A DNA stretch of 64,000 nucleotides from Flavobacteriaceae bacterium. GTDB lineage: Bacteria; Bacteroidota; Bacteroidia; Flavobacteriales; Flavobacteriaceae. Where the stretch lies: assembly GCA_028280265.1 (NCBI GenBank), contig JANQMD010000025.1, positions 1 through 64,000 on the forward strand, in the 5' to 3' direction. Made by a program: the position numbers and the translations under genes. Positions 33,250 through 41,182 of this stretch are shown here, in pieces (the stretch's first letter is position 1; every line of letters starts with the position of its first letter). The notes below the pieces were generated by a model, which did no database searches, had not been told where the DNA came from, and saw only the letters and a list, made by a program, of their open reading frames with translations.

Positions 33250-33629
33250 TCCAATGATCTAACTTTTTCCATGAACTTGCTCCACAGAACCTATGCAAAG
33301 GCGCAGTGAAAAAATTACAAAAAATATTGAAGAGAAGTCTTCGACCTATCGAGACAATTCTTAAAAAACAAGGAAGCAGCGATGGGTAAAAGATGGAAAG
33401 TTGTTTGATTTCAATGAAATTGGAAGAGTTCTTTCCATCTGTGGAAGAAGATTCCGTAGTTTGTTTAGGATTGTCTCGTCAGTCTTGACTTTTTTGATTC
33501 GTTTTTGTGTCAAGACAAAAATGAATGGAGTAGAAATGTAATTTAAAAGAGTAATTAGTAAAGAAAGATTCTATTTGTTGGTTAGTTAAGAACCCTTTTT
33601 ATTAGCATCCATTTCGTACTTTTAACCCG
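33250..33629. other. Gene-free stretch with a degenerate conserved-looking segment
   Basis: No gene can be supported. A hairpin GTCTTGAC (33482-33489) / GTCAAGAC (33509-33516) lies near the middle, followed by the phrase aaaatgaatggag. A short open frame from about 33391 (MESCLISMKLEEFFPSVEE) ends at 33489 and may be a decayed coding remnant. I have the impression of the gtcaagacaaaa phrase from other flavobacterial intergenic regions but cannot check it. Confidence 0.35.
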
Positions 33630-34868
33630 ATGAATGTAGTTTACAATCTTGCCGCTCACATTACCTATGGCATTTTGAATGTTTACGCACAGATAAATCC
33701 TAAGATGAAACTGTTCGTAAAAGGAAGGAAAGAATCTTTTCAGAGACTTGCTTCCATTCAGAAAGGAGATAAAGTAGTTTGGCTTCATGCAGCTTCTTTG
33801 GGAGAGTTTGAACAAGCCAGACCTATTATTGAGGAAGTGAAGAAGATACATCCCAGTTATAAGATCGTAGTCACTTTTTTTTCGCCCTCTGGATATGAAA
33901 TTCGGAAGAATTATGAACTTGCTGATATCGTTTGTTATTTGCCTTTTGACACAAAAGGGAGAGTGAAAAAATTTGTAGAAAAAGTACATCCTGAATTGGC
34001 GATCATCATTAAATATGAATTTTGGCCCAACCTTTTAAGTGCATTAAAAAAGCAATCGATTTCTACCATTTTGGTTTCTGGAATTTTTAGAGAAGATCAA
34101 ACTTTTTTTAAAACTTCTGGAAAGTGGATGCGGAGGTCTTTAGAGGCTTTCGATCATTTCTTTGTGCAAAACAAGAAATCTAAAGAGCTTTTAAATTCTA
34201 TTAATTTAGAAAATGTGACTGTAAGTGGTGACACACGTTTTGATCGTGTTTCTAAAATTTTAGAGCAAGACAATTCTGTTGATTTTATAGAAGAGTTTAA
34301 GGACAATCAATACACTGTAGTTGCGGGTAGTACATGGCCAGAAGGAGAAGAGTTCTTGGTAAATTACATCAATCAGTCACAAGGAGAAAAGTTTGTTATT
34401 GCTCCCCATAATATGAATGAAAAAGCCATTCAAAGATTGAAAGATTCAATAATTAAAAAGACTATTCTGTTTTCAGAAAAGGAAGGTCAAAACCTCGCAG
34501 AGTTTGATGTTTTTATCATAGATACAATTGGATTGCTGACGAAGATTTATTCTTATGCAGACGCTGTATATGTAGGTGGTGCTTTTAAAACGGGATTGCA
34601 CAACATTTTAGAACCTGCTACTTTTGGAGTTCCTATTGTTATTGGAACCGAGTATAAGAAGTTTCAGGAAGCGGTCGATTTGGTCGAATTAAAAGGGTGC
34701 ATCTCTGTAAAGAACCAGGAAGAATTCTCAGAGATTTTTCATCGATTGAAAACGGATACGGTCTATAGAAAGGAAACAGGAAACATCAATCAAGAGTATA
34801 TACAAAACAACAAAGGAGCTAAGAAAAAGATTATGGAATATATCAATGAAAAACTAAATAACAACTAA
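33630..34868 (+). CDS. waaA: 3-deoxy-D-manno-octulosonic acid (Kdo) transferase
   Basis: A 412-residue GT30 enzyme that adds Kdo to lipid A on the inner-membrane cytosolic face. It has an N-terminal hydrophobic anchor (NVVYNLAAHITYGILNVYAQ), the family motif WLHAASLGEFEQARPIIEEV with the catalytic Glu, PFDTKGRVKKFVEKVHPELA, and the CMP-Kdo-binding region VGGAFKTGLHNILEPATFG. The length is typical. Single gene, flanked downstream by an extragenic repeat at 34871-34937. Confidence 0.95.
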   Translation: MNVVYNLAAHITYGILNVYAQINPKMKLFVKGRKESFQRLASIQKGDKVVWLHAASLGEFEQARPIIEEVKKIHPSYKIVVTFFSPSGYEIRKNYELADIVCYLPFDTKGRVKKFVEKVHPELAIIIKYEFWPNLLSALKKQSISTILVSGIFREDQTFFKTSGKWMRRSLEAFDHFFVQNKKSKELLNSINLENVTVSGDTRFDRVSKILEQDNSVDFIEEFKDNQYTVVAGSTWPEGEEFLVNYINQSQGEKFVIAPHNMNEKAIQRLKDSIIKKTILFSEKEGQNLAEFDVFIIDTIGLLTKIYSYADAVYVGGAFKTGLHNILEPATFGVPIVIGTEYKKFQEAVDLVELKGCISVKNQEEFSEIFHRLKTDTVYRKETGNINQEYIQNNKGAKKKIMEYINEKLNNN

Positions 34869-34870
34869 AT

Positions 34871-34937
34871 GTCATTACGAGAAACGAAGTGACGAAGTAA
34901 TCTTTTCAAGAGATTCCTTCACTTTGTTCGGAATGAC
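34871..34937. repeat. Extragenic palindromic repeat (gtcattacgagaaacgaagt type)
   Basis: Begins gtcattacgagaaacgaagt and ends tcggaatgacg, with inverted termini GTCATT / AATGAC. Near-copy of the element at 21733-21808. It begins 3 nt after the waaA stop and ends about 20 nt before the sulfur-transporter gene. Confidence 0.65.
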
Positions 34938-34956
34938 GATAAAAACTAAATTAAAT

Positions 34957-35514
34957 ATGGAAATCATAACACAACCTTGGCCTTGGTATGTTGCTGGACC
35001 TGCAATTGCCTTTGTGCTATTTTTGTTGTTCTATTTTGGAAAAAGCTTTGGAGTCTCTACCAATTTAGAAACCTTCTGTACCATTGGAGGCGCAGGAAAA
35101 ATATCAGATCATTTTAAAACCGATTGGAAAGCGAGAACTTGGAGCCTCGTTTTTGTTTTGGGTATTGTGATTGGAGGATTCATCTCTAGTCAGTACTTAA
35201 TGCCTTCACAAGCCATTGATTTAAATCCACAAACCGTGCAAGATTTAGCAGCGCTTGGATTTGCCAATGCGGGTAGTGAGTATTTACCTGTCGAAATATT
35301 TAGCACGGAGAATCTATTGTCTTTAAAAGGAATTGGAATCTTAGTTGTATCAGGATTGTTTATTGGATTTGGAACTCGTTATGCTAGTGGATGTACCTCG
35401 GGACATGCAATTACTGGATTGAGTAGTTTGCAAACCCCTTCATTGGTTGCTACGATTGGATTTTTTGCAGGCGGATTATTAATGACATGGTTTGTATTCC
35501 CAATAATATTCTAA
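34957..35514 (+). CDS. YeeE/YedE-family sulfur transporter, N-terminal half
   Basis: A 185-residue membrane protein with four to five helices. It resembles the first half of the YeeE/YedE (TsuA-like) thiosulfate/sulfur-compound transporters, which are single chains of about 350 residues elsewhere. The signature Cys site is RYASGCTSGHAITGLSSLQ. ATG 34957 is chosen over an upstream in-frame ATG located inside the extragenic repeat. It is followed after 3 nt by the second half. The location directly upstream of molybdenum-cofactor genes suggests sulfur supply for molybdopterin dithiolene formation (inference). Confidence 0.88.
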   Translation: MEIITQPWPWYVAGPAIAFVLFLLFYFGKSFGVSTNLETFCTIGGAGKISDHFKTDWKARTWSLVFVLGIVIGGFISSQYLMPSQAIDLNPQTVQDLAALGFANAGSEYLPVEIFSTENLLSLKGIGILVVSGLFIGFGTRYASGCTSGHAITGLSSLQTPSLVATIGFFAGGLLMTWFVFPIIF

Positions 35515-35517
35515 GCT

Positions 35518-35931
35518 ATGAAGTACATTAAATTTTTAATCGTTGGAATTTTATTCGGAATCATACTAAGCAAATCAGAAGTCGTTTCTTGGTACCGAAT
35601 CTATGAAATGTTTAAGTTCCAATCTTTCCATATGTATGGAGTGATTGGCTCAGCAGTTGGAATCGGGGTCATTTTGATGCAACTCTTTAAAAGAGGAATC
35701 ATCAAAGATTTTCAAGGAAATCCAATCAAAGTAAAAGACAAGAAGAAAGGGTTTATAAGGACCTTTGTAGGAGGAAGCATTTTTGGATTGGGTTGGGCAT
35801 TGGTAGGTGCTTGTCCAGGACCCATTTTTGTACTCATCGGTCATGGAGCAGTTTCTATATTAATTGTTTTACTGGCTGCTGTTTTAGGAGCTTTTATCTA
35901 TGGGTTATTAGCAAAAAAATTACCGAGTTAA
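35518..35931 (+). CDS. YeeE/YedE-family sulfur transporter, C-terminal half (DUF6691 type)
   Basis: A 137-residue four-helix membrane protein, the partner of the previous gene. The conserved cysteine motif is GWALVGACPGPIFVLIGHG. Both halves carry one Cys motif each, as expected for the two pseudo-repeats of a full YeeE. Expressed in the same operon with a 3-nt gap; the next gene starts one nucleotide after its stop. Confidence 0.88.
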   Translation: MKYIKFLIVGILFGIILSKSEVVSWYRIYEMFKFQSFHMYGVIGSAVGIGVILMQLFKRGIIKDFQGNPIKVKDKKKGFIRTFVGGSIFGLGWALVGACPGPIFVLIGHGAVSILIVLLAAVLGAFIYGLLAKKLPS

Positions 35932-35932
35932 G

Positions 35933-36367
35933 TTGGAAAAACACTGGCGCTTTTCAGATGAGGTTTACGAGCAGAAATTTAGAGAGATTAAATTTCCACC
36001 GCTCTATTTTTCGCATGAAGCACACTTGCGTTTGGCTTACATTCATTTAGAAAAATATGGATTGGATCAATCGATTGAGAATATGTGCATACAGATCTAT
36101 GATTTCGCGATGAAATATGGCGCTACCATGAAGTTTAACGCTACTGTAACATATGCTTCTTTGCAAATCTTGTATCATTACATGAACAAAGGGGAGAGCA
36201 ATTCATTCCAAGATTTGATGCAAGAATTTCCACATCTTTTGGAAGACTTTAAGGGAGAGATACAGCACTATTACAGTTGGGATGTCTTTCGCTCTCCAGA
36301 AGCAAAAGCGAAGATTCATCAACCGGATCTAAAACCATTTGTATATGAGCCAGCAACTAATAGATAG
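35933..36367 (+). CDS. Conserved hypothetical protein upstream of moaA
   Basis: A 144-residue soluble helical protein starting at TTG 35933, one nucleotide after the previous stop. I recognise no named domain. It has a conserved-looking FSHEAHLRLAYIHLEKYGLD segment (similar to the H-AHL-A pattern of a broadly distributed uncharacterised family), then KYGATMKFNATVTYASLQIL and a C-terminal HxxD-like region. It overlaps moaA by 23 nt, so translation is coupled. Given its position between a sulfur transporter and moaA, a role in cofactor or sulfur handling is possible. Confidence 0.75.
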   Translation: MEKHWRFSDEVYEQKFREIKFPPLYFSHEAHLRLAYIHLEKYGLDQSIENMCIQIYDFAMKYGATMKFNATVTYASLQILYHYMNKGESNSFQDLMQEFPHLLEDFKGEIQHYYSWDVFRSPEAKAKIHQPDLKPFVYEPATNR

Positions 36368-37340
36368 TTTTGGGCGACAGATTAAGTATGTACGTTTAGC
36401 GGTTACTGACCGATGTAACTTGCGTTGCCAATATTGCATGCCTGCTCATGGAATTGAAATTGCGCCTCGTGCCGATTTGCTCACATTCAAAGAAATGTAC
36501 CGCATTGTTCGTGTCCTTACCGAGTTGGGAGTGACGAAAGTTCGACTCACAGGTGGTGAACCTTTTGTTCGAAAAGACTTTATCAAGTTTCTGGAGATGC
36601 TGTCGTTTAACGATTTGTTAGAGACAATCAATATCACAACCAACGGTGCGATGATTGCCAAGCATATCCCTGTCTTGGAGCAAATGGAAAAGGTACAGAA
36701 CATCAATTTGAGTATCGATAGTTTGCAGAAAGAGAAGTTTTTCCAGATCACTCGTCGTGATGTATTTCCCGAAGTCTATGAAACCTTTGAATTGTTAGAG
36801 CAAAGTAGCTTGAATTTGAAACTAAATGTGGTCGTGCAAGCGGGTTTTAATACGGATGAGATTGTTGACTTTATTGCCTTGACGAAAGAGAAAAATGTTG
36901 CCGTTCGTTTTATCGAGGAAATGCCTTTCAACGGAAAAGGTCAGCGCGATATTCAAGAAAACTGGAACTACACCAAAATTCTAGAAGAGATCCAAACACA
37001 GTTTCAAGTAAAACAAATGGTTTCTGAAAAATCATCCACCTCAAGAAATTTTAGTATTGGAGGTCATCAAGGAAGTGTAGGAATCATTCCTGCCTTTACC
37101 AGAACCATTTGTAACGATTGCAATCGCATTCGAGTTACGCCCACGGGGACGTTTAAAAACTGTTTGTTTGACGATGGTGTTTTTAACCTGCGCGATTTTT
37201 TAAGAGCGGGAGCGAGCAACGAAGAGTTAAAAGAGTTGTTTTTGTCGTTGGTGAAAGACAAACCAGCAAATGGATTTGTGGCCGAAGCCAATCGAAAACA
37301 AGGAAATGTGTCAGAAAGTATGTCAACGATAGGAGGGTAA
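36345..37340 (+). CDS. moaA: GTP 3',8-cyclase (molybdopterin biosynthesis)
   Basis: A 331-residue radical SAM enzyme that starts molybdopterin synthesis from GTP. N-terminal cluster cysteines C24, C28, C31 are in TDRCNLRCQYCMP. The C-terminal 4Fe-4S site is CNDCNRIRVTPTGTFKNCLF, and the protein ends in GNVSESMSTIGG, the conserved GG tail. ATG 36345 is preferred (MSQQLIDSFGRQ). It overlaps the upstream gene by 23 nt and is followed 9 nt later by a small membrane-protein ORF. Confidence 0.96.
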   Translation: MSQQLIDSFGRQIKYVRLAVTDRCNLRCQYCMPAHGIEIAPRADLLTFKEMYRIVRVLTELGVTKVRLTGGEPFVRKDFIKFLEMLSFNDLLETINITTNGAMIAKHIPVLEQMEKVQNINLSIDSLQKEKFFQITRRDVFPEVYETFELLEQSSLNLKLNVVVQAGFNTDEIVDFIALTKEKNVAVRFIEEMPFNGKGQRDIQENWNYTKILEEIQTQFQVKQMVSEKSSTSRNFSIGGHQGSVGIIPAFTRTICNDCNRIRVTPTGTFKNCLFDDGVFNLRDFLRAGASNEELKELFLSLVKDKPANGFVAEANRKQGNVSESMSTIGG

Positions 37341-37349
37341 TAACTAAAA

Positions 37350-37643
37350 ATGGGAGAAAAAAAAGTTGTTGATTATTTAGACAATGTGAAATTCAATATG
37401 ATATTTTTGACAATCATGTTGATAATATCATGGATTATAGGAATAAGTTCTTATGTTCATCCAAGCGCAAATCATGGGGCAATAGTTCCATATATTTTAC
37501 CTCCTTTTTTCTTTACTTGTACAGTCATTGTGTATTTTCTCTCTAGAATTTTTATAAAGAAATATAATTGGATTATATCTATTGCAGGTACAGTGATAAA
37601 CTTGTACTATGCAATTCAATGGTATATAAATAATAATATATGA
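37350..37643 (+). CDS. Small three-helix membrane protein, hypothetical
   Basis: A 97-residue protein with three hydrophobic segments (FNMIFLTIMLIISWIIGISS, VPYILPPFFFTCTVIVYFLS, WIISIAGTVINLYYAI). It is more AT-rich and Ile/Asn-rich than its neighbours. Its stop overlaps the moeA ATG (ATGA), so it was inserted without breaking the operon, or it is a co-opted partner. No homology recognised. Confidence 0.65.
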   Translation: MGEKKVVDYLDNVKFNMIFLTIMLIISWIIGISSYVHPSANHGAIVPYILPPFFFTCTVIVYFLSRIFIKKYNWIISIAGTVINLYYAIQWYINNNI

Positions 37644-38878
37644 TCTCAGTTCAAGAAGCTTTAAAAACGATATTAGAGAACACCCAAGATTTTGAGGTGG
37701 AAGAAATTCCATTTTTAGAATCGGTTGGGCGAGTATTGAAAGAAGACATTGTCGCAGATCGCGATTTTCCACCCTTCAATCGTGTGGCAATGGATGGTAT
37801 TGCGATCAACCATCGTTTTTTTGAACACGGTGTTCGTGATTTTAAGATCGAGGGAATTCAACCTGCAGGAAGTCCCCAAGAAAAAATGGACAATGCTGCG
37901 AATTGTTATGAAGTCATGACAGGTGCTGTTTTGCCTGAAAATACAGACACGGTGATTCGTTATGAAGACGTGGAGATCCACAGCTTAATGGCAACCGTAA
38001 AATTAGACGCCTTAGAAAAAGGAAAAAACATCCATATACAAGGAAAAGACAGAAAACAAGGGAGCATTTTAATTCCAAAAAATCGTGTGATTACTGCTGC
38101 TGAGATTGGTGTCATTGCTACAGTTGGGAAATCAACAGTGGAAGTTGCCAAGACTCCTAAAATGATCATTGTCTCTACTGGTGATGAATTGGTAGAAGTG
38201 AATGAAACTCCAGAGGCACATCAGATTCGTAGAAGTAATGCATTTACGCTGGTTTCTTTGTTGGAGAAATGGAATATCAAAGCAGAGACATCGCACATTA
38301 CGGATGATAAAGAACAATTAAAATCAAAGATCACCAATTATTTGAATGAGTACGACGCTTTGCTGTTTAGCGGAGCGGTTAGCAAGGGAAAATTTGATTA
38401 TTTGCCAGAAGTGTTGGAAGAATTAGGGGTAGAGAAGTTATTTCATAGAGTCACACAGCGACCTGGGAAACCCTTCTGGTTTGGCATCACAGATGCTTTA
38501 GGGATGAGTGCGCGAGACAGAGAACAAGGCAAAAAAAATAGCACGCCAATATTTGCATTCCCAGGAAACCCGATTTCTACTTATGTCAACTGTTTGGCGT
38601 ATTTTTATCCATGGTTTGCCAAGTCTGCTGGAGTTGAGTTGAAAGAAGAAATAGTCATTTTGGGCGACGACGTGAGTTTTAAACCCGAATTAACCTATTT
38701 TTTACAGGTGAAAATTGAAATCAAGTACGGTCATTTGGTAGCCATCCCGGTCAAAGGAAATGGTTCTGGTGATCTGGCAAGTTTGGTAGAAGCAGATGGG
38801 TTTATCCAATTGCCCAAAGAGCAAACAGCATTTAAAAAAGGAGAAATCTATCCGCTACTTAGGTATCGGAGCTTTTAA
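37640..38878 (+). CDS. moeA: Molybdopterin molybdenumtransferase MoeA
   Basis: A 412-residue enzyme that inserts molybdate into adenylated molybdopterin. Typical segments: FPPFNRVAMDGIAI near 47-60, GAVLPENTDTVIRYEDV, IVSTGDELVEV, HQIRRSNAFTLVSLLE, FSGAVSKGKFDYLPEVLEEL (SxGVSxGxxDxV variant) and FAFPGNPISTYVNCLAYFYPW. An extra loop (residues about 286-301, ITDALGMSARDREQGKKNS) precedes the last motif and is not usual. Starts at ATGA overlap with the small membrane protein. Confidence 0.95.
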   Translation: MISVQEALKTILENTQDFEVEEIPFLESVGRVLKEDIVADRDFPPFNRVAMDGIAINHRFFEHGVRDFKIEGIQPAGSPQEKMDNAANCYEVMTGAVLPENTDTVIRYEDVEIHSLMATVKLDALEKGKNIHIQGKDRKQGSILIPKNRVITAAEIGVIATVGKSTVEVAKTPKMIIVSTGDELVEVNETPEAHQIRRSNAFTLVSLLEKWNIKAETSHITDDKEQLKSKITNYLNEYDALLFSGAVSKGKFDYLPEVLEELGVEKLFHRVTQRPGKPFWFGITDALGMSARDREQGKKNSTPIFAFPGNPISTYVNCLAYFYPWFAKSAGVELKEEIVILGDDVSFKPELTYFLQVKIEIKYGHLVAIPVKGNGSGDLASLVEADGFIQLPKEQTAFKKGEIYPLLRYRSF

Positions 38879-38907
38879 TGTTGAATTTTTAATGAATAAT
38901 TATTGCT

Positions 38908-39264
38908 ATGAAAGAAAGTTTAGTTCAAAAAAAGAGCTTTGAGTTTTCACTTAAAATTATCTCGTTGTTTAGAGATTTAAAAAAAGAAAAAGAGTTTATA
39001 ATCTCTAGTCAGTTGCTTAGAAGTGGAACTTCAATAGGAGCAAATATCGAAGAAGCCACAGCAGCTCAGAGTAAAAGAGATTTTATTGCGAAAATGTCAA
39101 TTTCTTCCAAAGAAGTCAGAGAAACCAAATATTGGCTAAGACTTTTAAAAGAAAGTGAATTGACACAAATAGATGTAAAATCATTACTTTTAGATGTTGA
39201 AGAGTTGATTCGAATTCTTACCTCAATAGTTAAGACTTCTCAAAAGAATTTAACTCAAAATTAA
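38908..39264 (+). CDS. Four-helix bundle protein (S23/IVS-encoded family)
   Basis: A 118-residue helical protein. Signatures LLRSGTSIGANIEEATAAQS and RDFIAKMSISSKEVRETKYW are diagnostic for the four-helix-bundle family related to 23S rRNA intervening-sequence ORFs. These small proteins are often found as orphan insertions in bacterial genomes; function unknown. It sits between moeA and moaC, 29 nt from the former and 24 nt from the latter, and looks like an insertion in the cofactor operon. Confidence 0.88.
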   Translation: MKESLVQKKSFEFSLKIISLFRDLKKEKEFIISSQLLRSGTSIGANIEEATAAQSKRDFIAKMSISSKEVRETKYWLRLLKESELTQIDVKSLLLDVEELIRILTSIVKTSQKNLTQN

Positions 39265-39288
39265 AAAGTCACAATTCAAAACTTTTAA

Positions 39289-39762
39289 ATGAGTTTTACG
39301 CATTTAAATCAAAAGAATGAACCTAAAATGGTGGACGTTTCTGGTAAGAACATTACAAAACGTACAGCCATTGCAAAAGCAACCATGTTTTTAGGAAAAG
39401 AAGTGGTTGCTCATTTTGAGAACGACGAGCTGACCACCAAAAAAGGCCCTGTGTTTCAAACAGCCATCATAGCAGGAATTCAGGCAGTGAAAAAAACCTC
39501 GGAAATCATTCCCATGTGTCATCCGCTGTTGATAAATGGAGTTGATATAGACATCAATATCACAGACGATGAGCATGTTGAGGTGCTATGCAAAGTGACC
39601 ATAGAAGGGAAAACAGGTGTGGAAATGGAAGCTCTAACAGGAGCGTCAGCTACCTGCTTAACGATTTACGATATGTGCAAATCTATTTCGCAGAAAATGC
39701 TGATTAAAGAAGTGAAATTAGTAGAAAAAACAGGAGGAAAATCAGATATTAAAAACCAATGA
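39289..39762 (+). CDS. moaC: Cyclic pyranopterin monophosphate synthase
   Basis: A 157-residue MoaC, the partner of MoaA in making cPMP. Hallmarks: MVDVSGKNITKRTAIAKA, the active-site segment IPMCHPLLINGVDIDI, GKTGVEMEALTGASATCLTI, and YDMCKSISQKM with the catalytic Lys region. Length is canonical, with no MoaB fusion as is seen in some Bacteroidetes. It follows the four-helix-bundle insert by 24 nt. Confidence 0.96.
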   Translation: MSFTHLNQKNEPKMVDVSGKNITKRTAIAKATMFLGKEVVAHFENDELTTKKGPVFQTAIIAGIQAVKKTSEIIPMCHPLLINGVDIDINITDDEHVEVLCKVTIEGKTGVEMEALTGASATCLTIYDMCKSISQKMLIKEVKLVEKTGGKSDIKNQ

Positions 39763-39845
39763 ATTAATTTGAAAATGTAGCAATGTGACAATGATTTTTT
39801 AGAATAAATAACTCTGAAAATCGGGACCTTTGTAACTCTGTAACT
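39763..39845. repeat. Degenerate intergenic repeat before the MobA fusion
   Basis: Contains tttgaaaatgtagcaatgtg and ctttgtaactctgtaactatg. The first phrase recurs inverted near 42299-42341 and degenerately at 43211-43283; the second recurs in the 10.5-kb gap. A low-complexity family of the Moco region. Confidence 0.45.
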
Positions 39846-41084
39846 ATGACAAAACATCAAAAGCATAAAAATCTTACAAGGAGAAAAAATGGAAACTTTG
39901 CACCTAATGAAATAGCGATTTTAGGAGCAAAATGCAGTATCATTTTAGACTTAGTTCATCAAATGTCAGAAAGCTTATCAAAATATAAATTGGCGTATTT
40001 TGATGCCTCTCATGAAAAGCACATCGATGCTGCTCAGCAGAACAAATACAAGCTTTCCAATTACACATTTAGTGAGGACGGAAATTTACGTGTTAGCACT
40101 TCTGAGCCAGTGAATGAATATGCACAACGCATTCAGTTTTCTCAATTTGACTTTGTCTTTATCAATGGGAATCATTATGCGGGAGAGCGACAAATCGTGA
40201 TGCTTCATCCAGAAAAAGAAGCATCCATCAACAAACGGATTGATCAAATTACAGATGTGCGGTTTTTTGTAAAACTAACAGATGACATTCAACCATTTGA
40301 TGCTCTTAAAGAGAAGTTCCCACATTGGGAAGAAATTCCGAGTTATGGAATTGAGGAGGTCAATGAAATTACACAGCATGTTTCAGACATGATTGTTGAG
40401 ACAATTCCTGCGATCAAAGGTTTGATATTAACAGGTGGGAGAAGTACCCGAATGGGAAGAGATAAATCGCAATTGAATTATCACGGAAAACCTCAAAAAG
40501 AGTTTGTGAAAGAGTTGTTAGAGAAGGAAGGAATTGAGACTTTTTATTCGATAAGAGAATTTTCTAAAACTCCTGTTGAAGAATCACAAAATACAGTTCA
40601 AGCCACAGATAAAATCGACCTCCGTGAAAAAGATTTTCAGGATTGTTGCCCGAGTGATTTTACAGATATCAATCTTGAGGCCATGAGTGCCCCCGATGAA
40701 ATTCCAGATACTTTTTTCAACTTGGGCCCTTTTGGAGGAATTTGCTCTGCATACCGAAAAGATCCCAATTCAGCTTGGTTTGTATTGGCAACCGATTTGC
40801 CATTTGTAAATCAAGAGCTCATTCAGTTGTTGTTGGCAAAAAGGAATCCATCGAAAGTAGCTACCGCAGTAAAAGGGATTTCAAAAAAGTTTCCTGAGCC
40901 ATTGATTGCCATTTACGAACCGAAAGCATATCCTGTGTTGTTGCAATACTTGGCACAAGGATATTCCTGCCCGAGAAAAATGTTGATCAATTCAGATGTA
41001 GAAATTGTAGAGGTGGATGACGATTTGATTCAAAATATCAATACGCCTGAGGAGTTTAAGAAGGCCATAGAAGAAATTAAATAG
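39846..41084 (+). CDS. mobA: Degenerate MobB-like domain fused to MobA
   Basis: A 412-residue fusion. Residues about 1-185 resemble MobB, but the Walker-A lysine/threonine site is lost (AILGAKCSIILDLVHQMS). From about 195 the MobA molybdenum-cofactor guanylyltransferase begins with KGLILTGGRSTRMGRDKSQL, the GTP-binding loop, and continues with FNLGPFGGICSAYRKDPNSA, WFVLATDLPFVN and KFPEPLIAIYEP. Residues about 240-290 (from EESQNTVQ to APDEIPDTF) look like an extra segment between conserved blocks. Function: makes molybdopterin guanine dinucleotide. The MobA call is firm, the MobB origin is likely. Confidence 0.9.
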   Translation: MTKHQKHKNLTRRKNGNFAPNEIAILGAKCSIILDLVHQMSESLSKYKLAYFDASHEKHIDAAQQNKYKLSNYTFSEDGNLRVSTSEPVNEYAQRIQFSQFDFVFINGNHYAGERQIVMLHPEKEASINKRIDQITDVRFFVKLTDDIQPFDALKEKFPHWEEIPSYGIEEVNEITQHVSDMIVETIPAIKGLILTGGRSTRMGRDKSQLNYHGKPQKEFVKELLEKEGIETFYSIREFSKTPVEESQNTVQATDKIDLREKDFQDCCPSDFTDINLEAMSAPDEIPDTFFNLGPFGGICSAYRKDPNSAWFVLATDLPFVNQELIQLLLAKRNPSKVATAVKGISKKFPEPLIAIYEPKAYPVLLQYLAQGYSCPRKMLINSDVEIVEVDDDLIQNINTPEEFKKAIEEIK

Positions 41085-41088
41085 TTCT

Positions 41089-41175
41089 GTCATTCCTGCG
41101 AACCAGCCTGCGGCAGGCAGGGGCAGGAATCTCAACAACATGAAAATAATAGATTCCCGTTTTCACGGGAATGAC
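41089..41175. repeat. Extragenic palindromic repeat (gtcattcctgcg...ggaatgac)
   Basis: GTCATTCC and GGAATGAC are inverted ends. It contains the palindrome gcctgcggcaggc and the phrase gattcccgttttcacgggaa, itself a hairpin. It fills the gap between mobA and the ThiF/MoeB gene. Confidence 0.7.
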
Positions 41176-41182
41176 AATTTAA

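Noticed and set aside
38908..39264. A 23S rRNA intervening sequence or rRNA fragment around the four-helix-bundle gene
   Set aside because: The family is related to intervening-sequence ORFs, but no rRNA sequence surrounds it here; it is between moeA and moaC.
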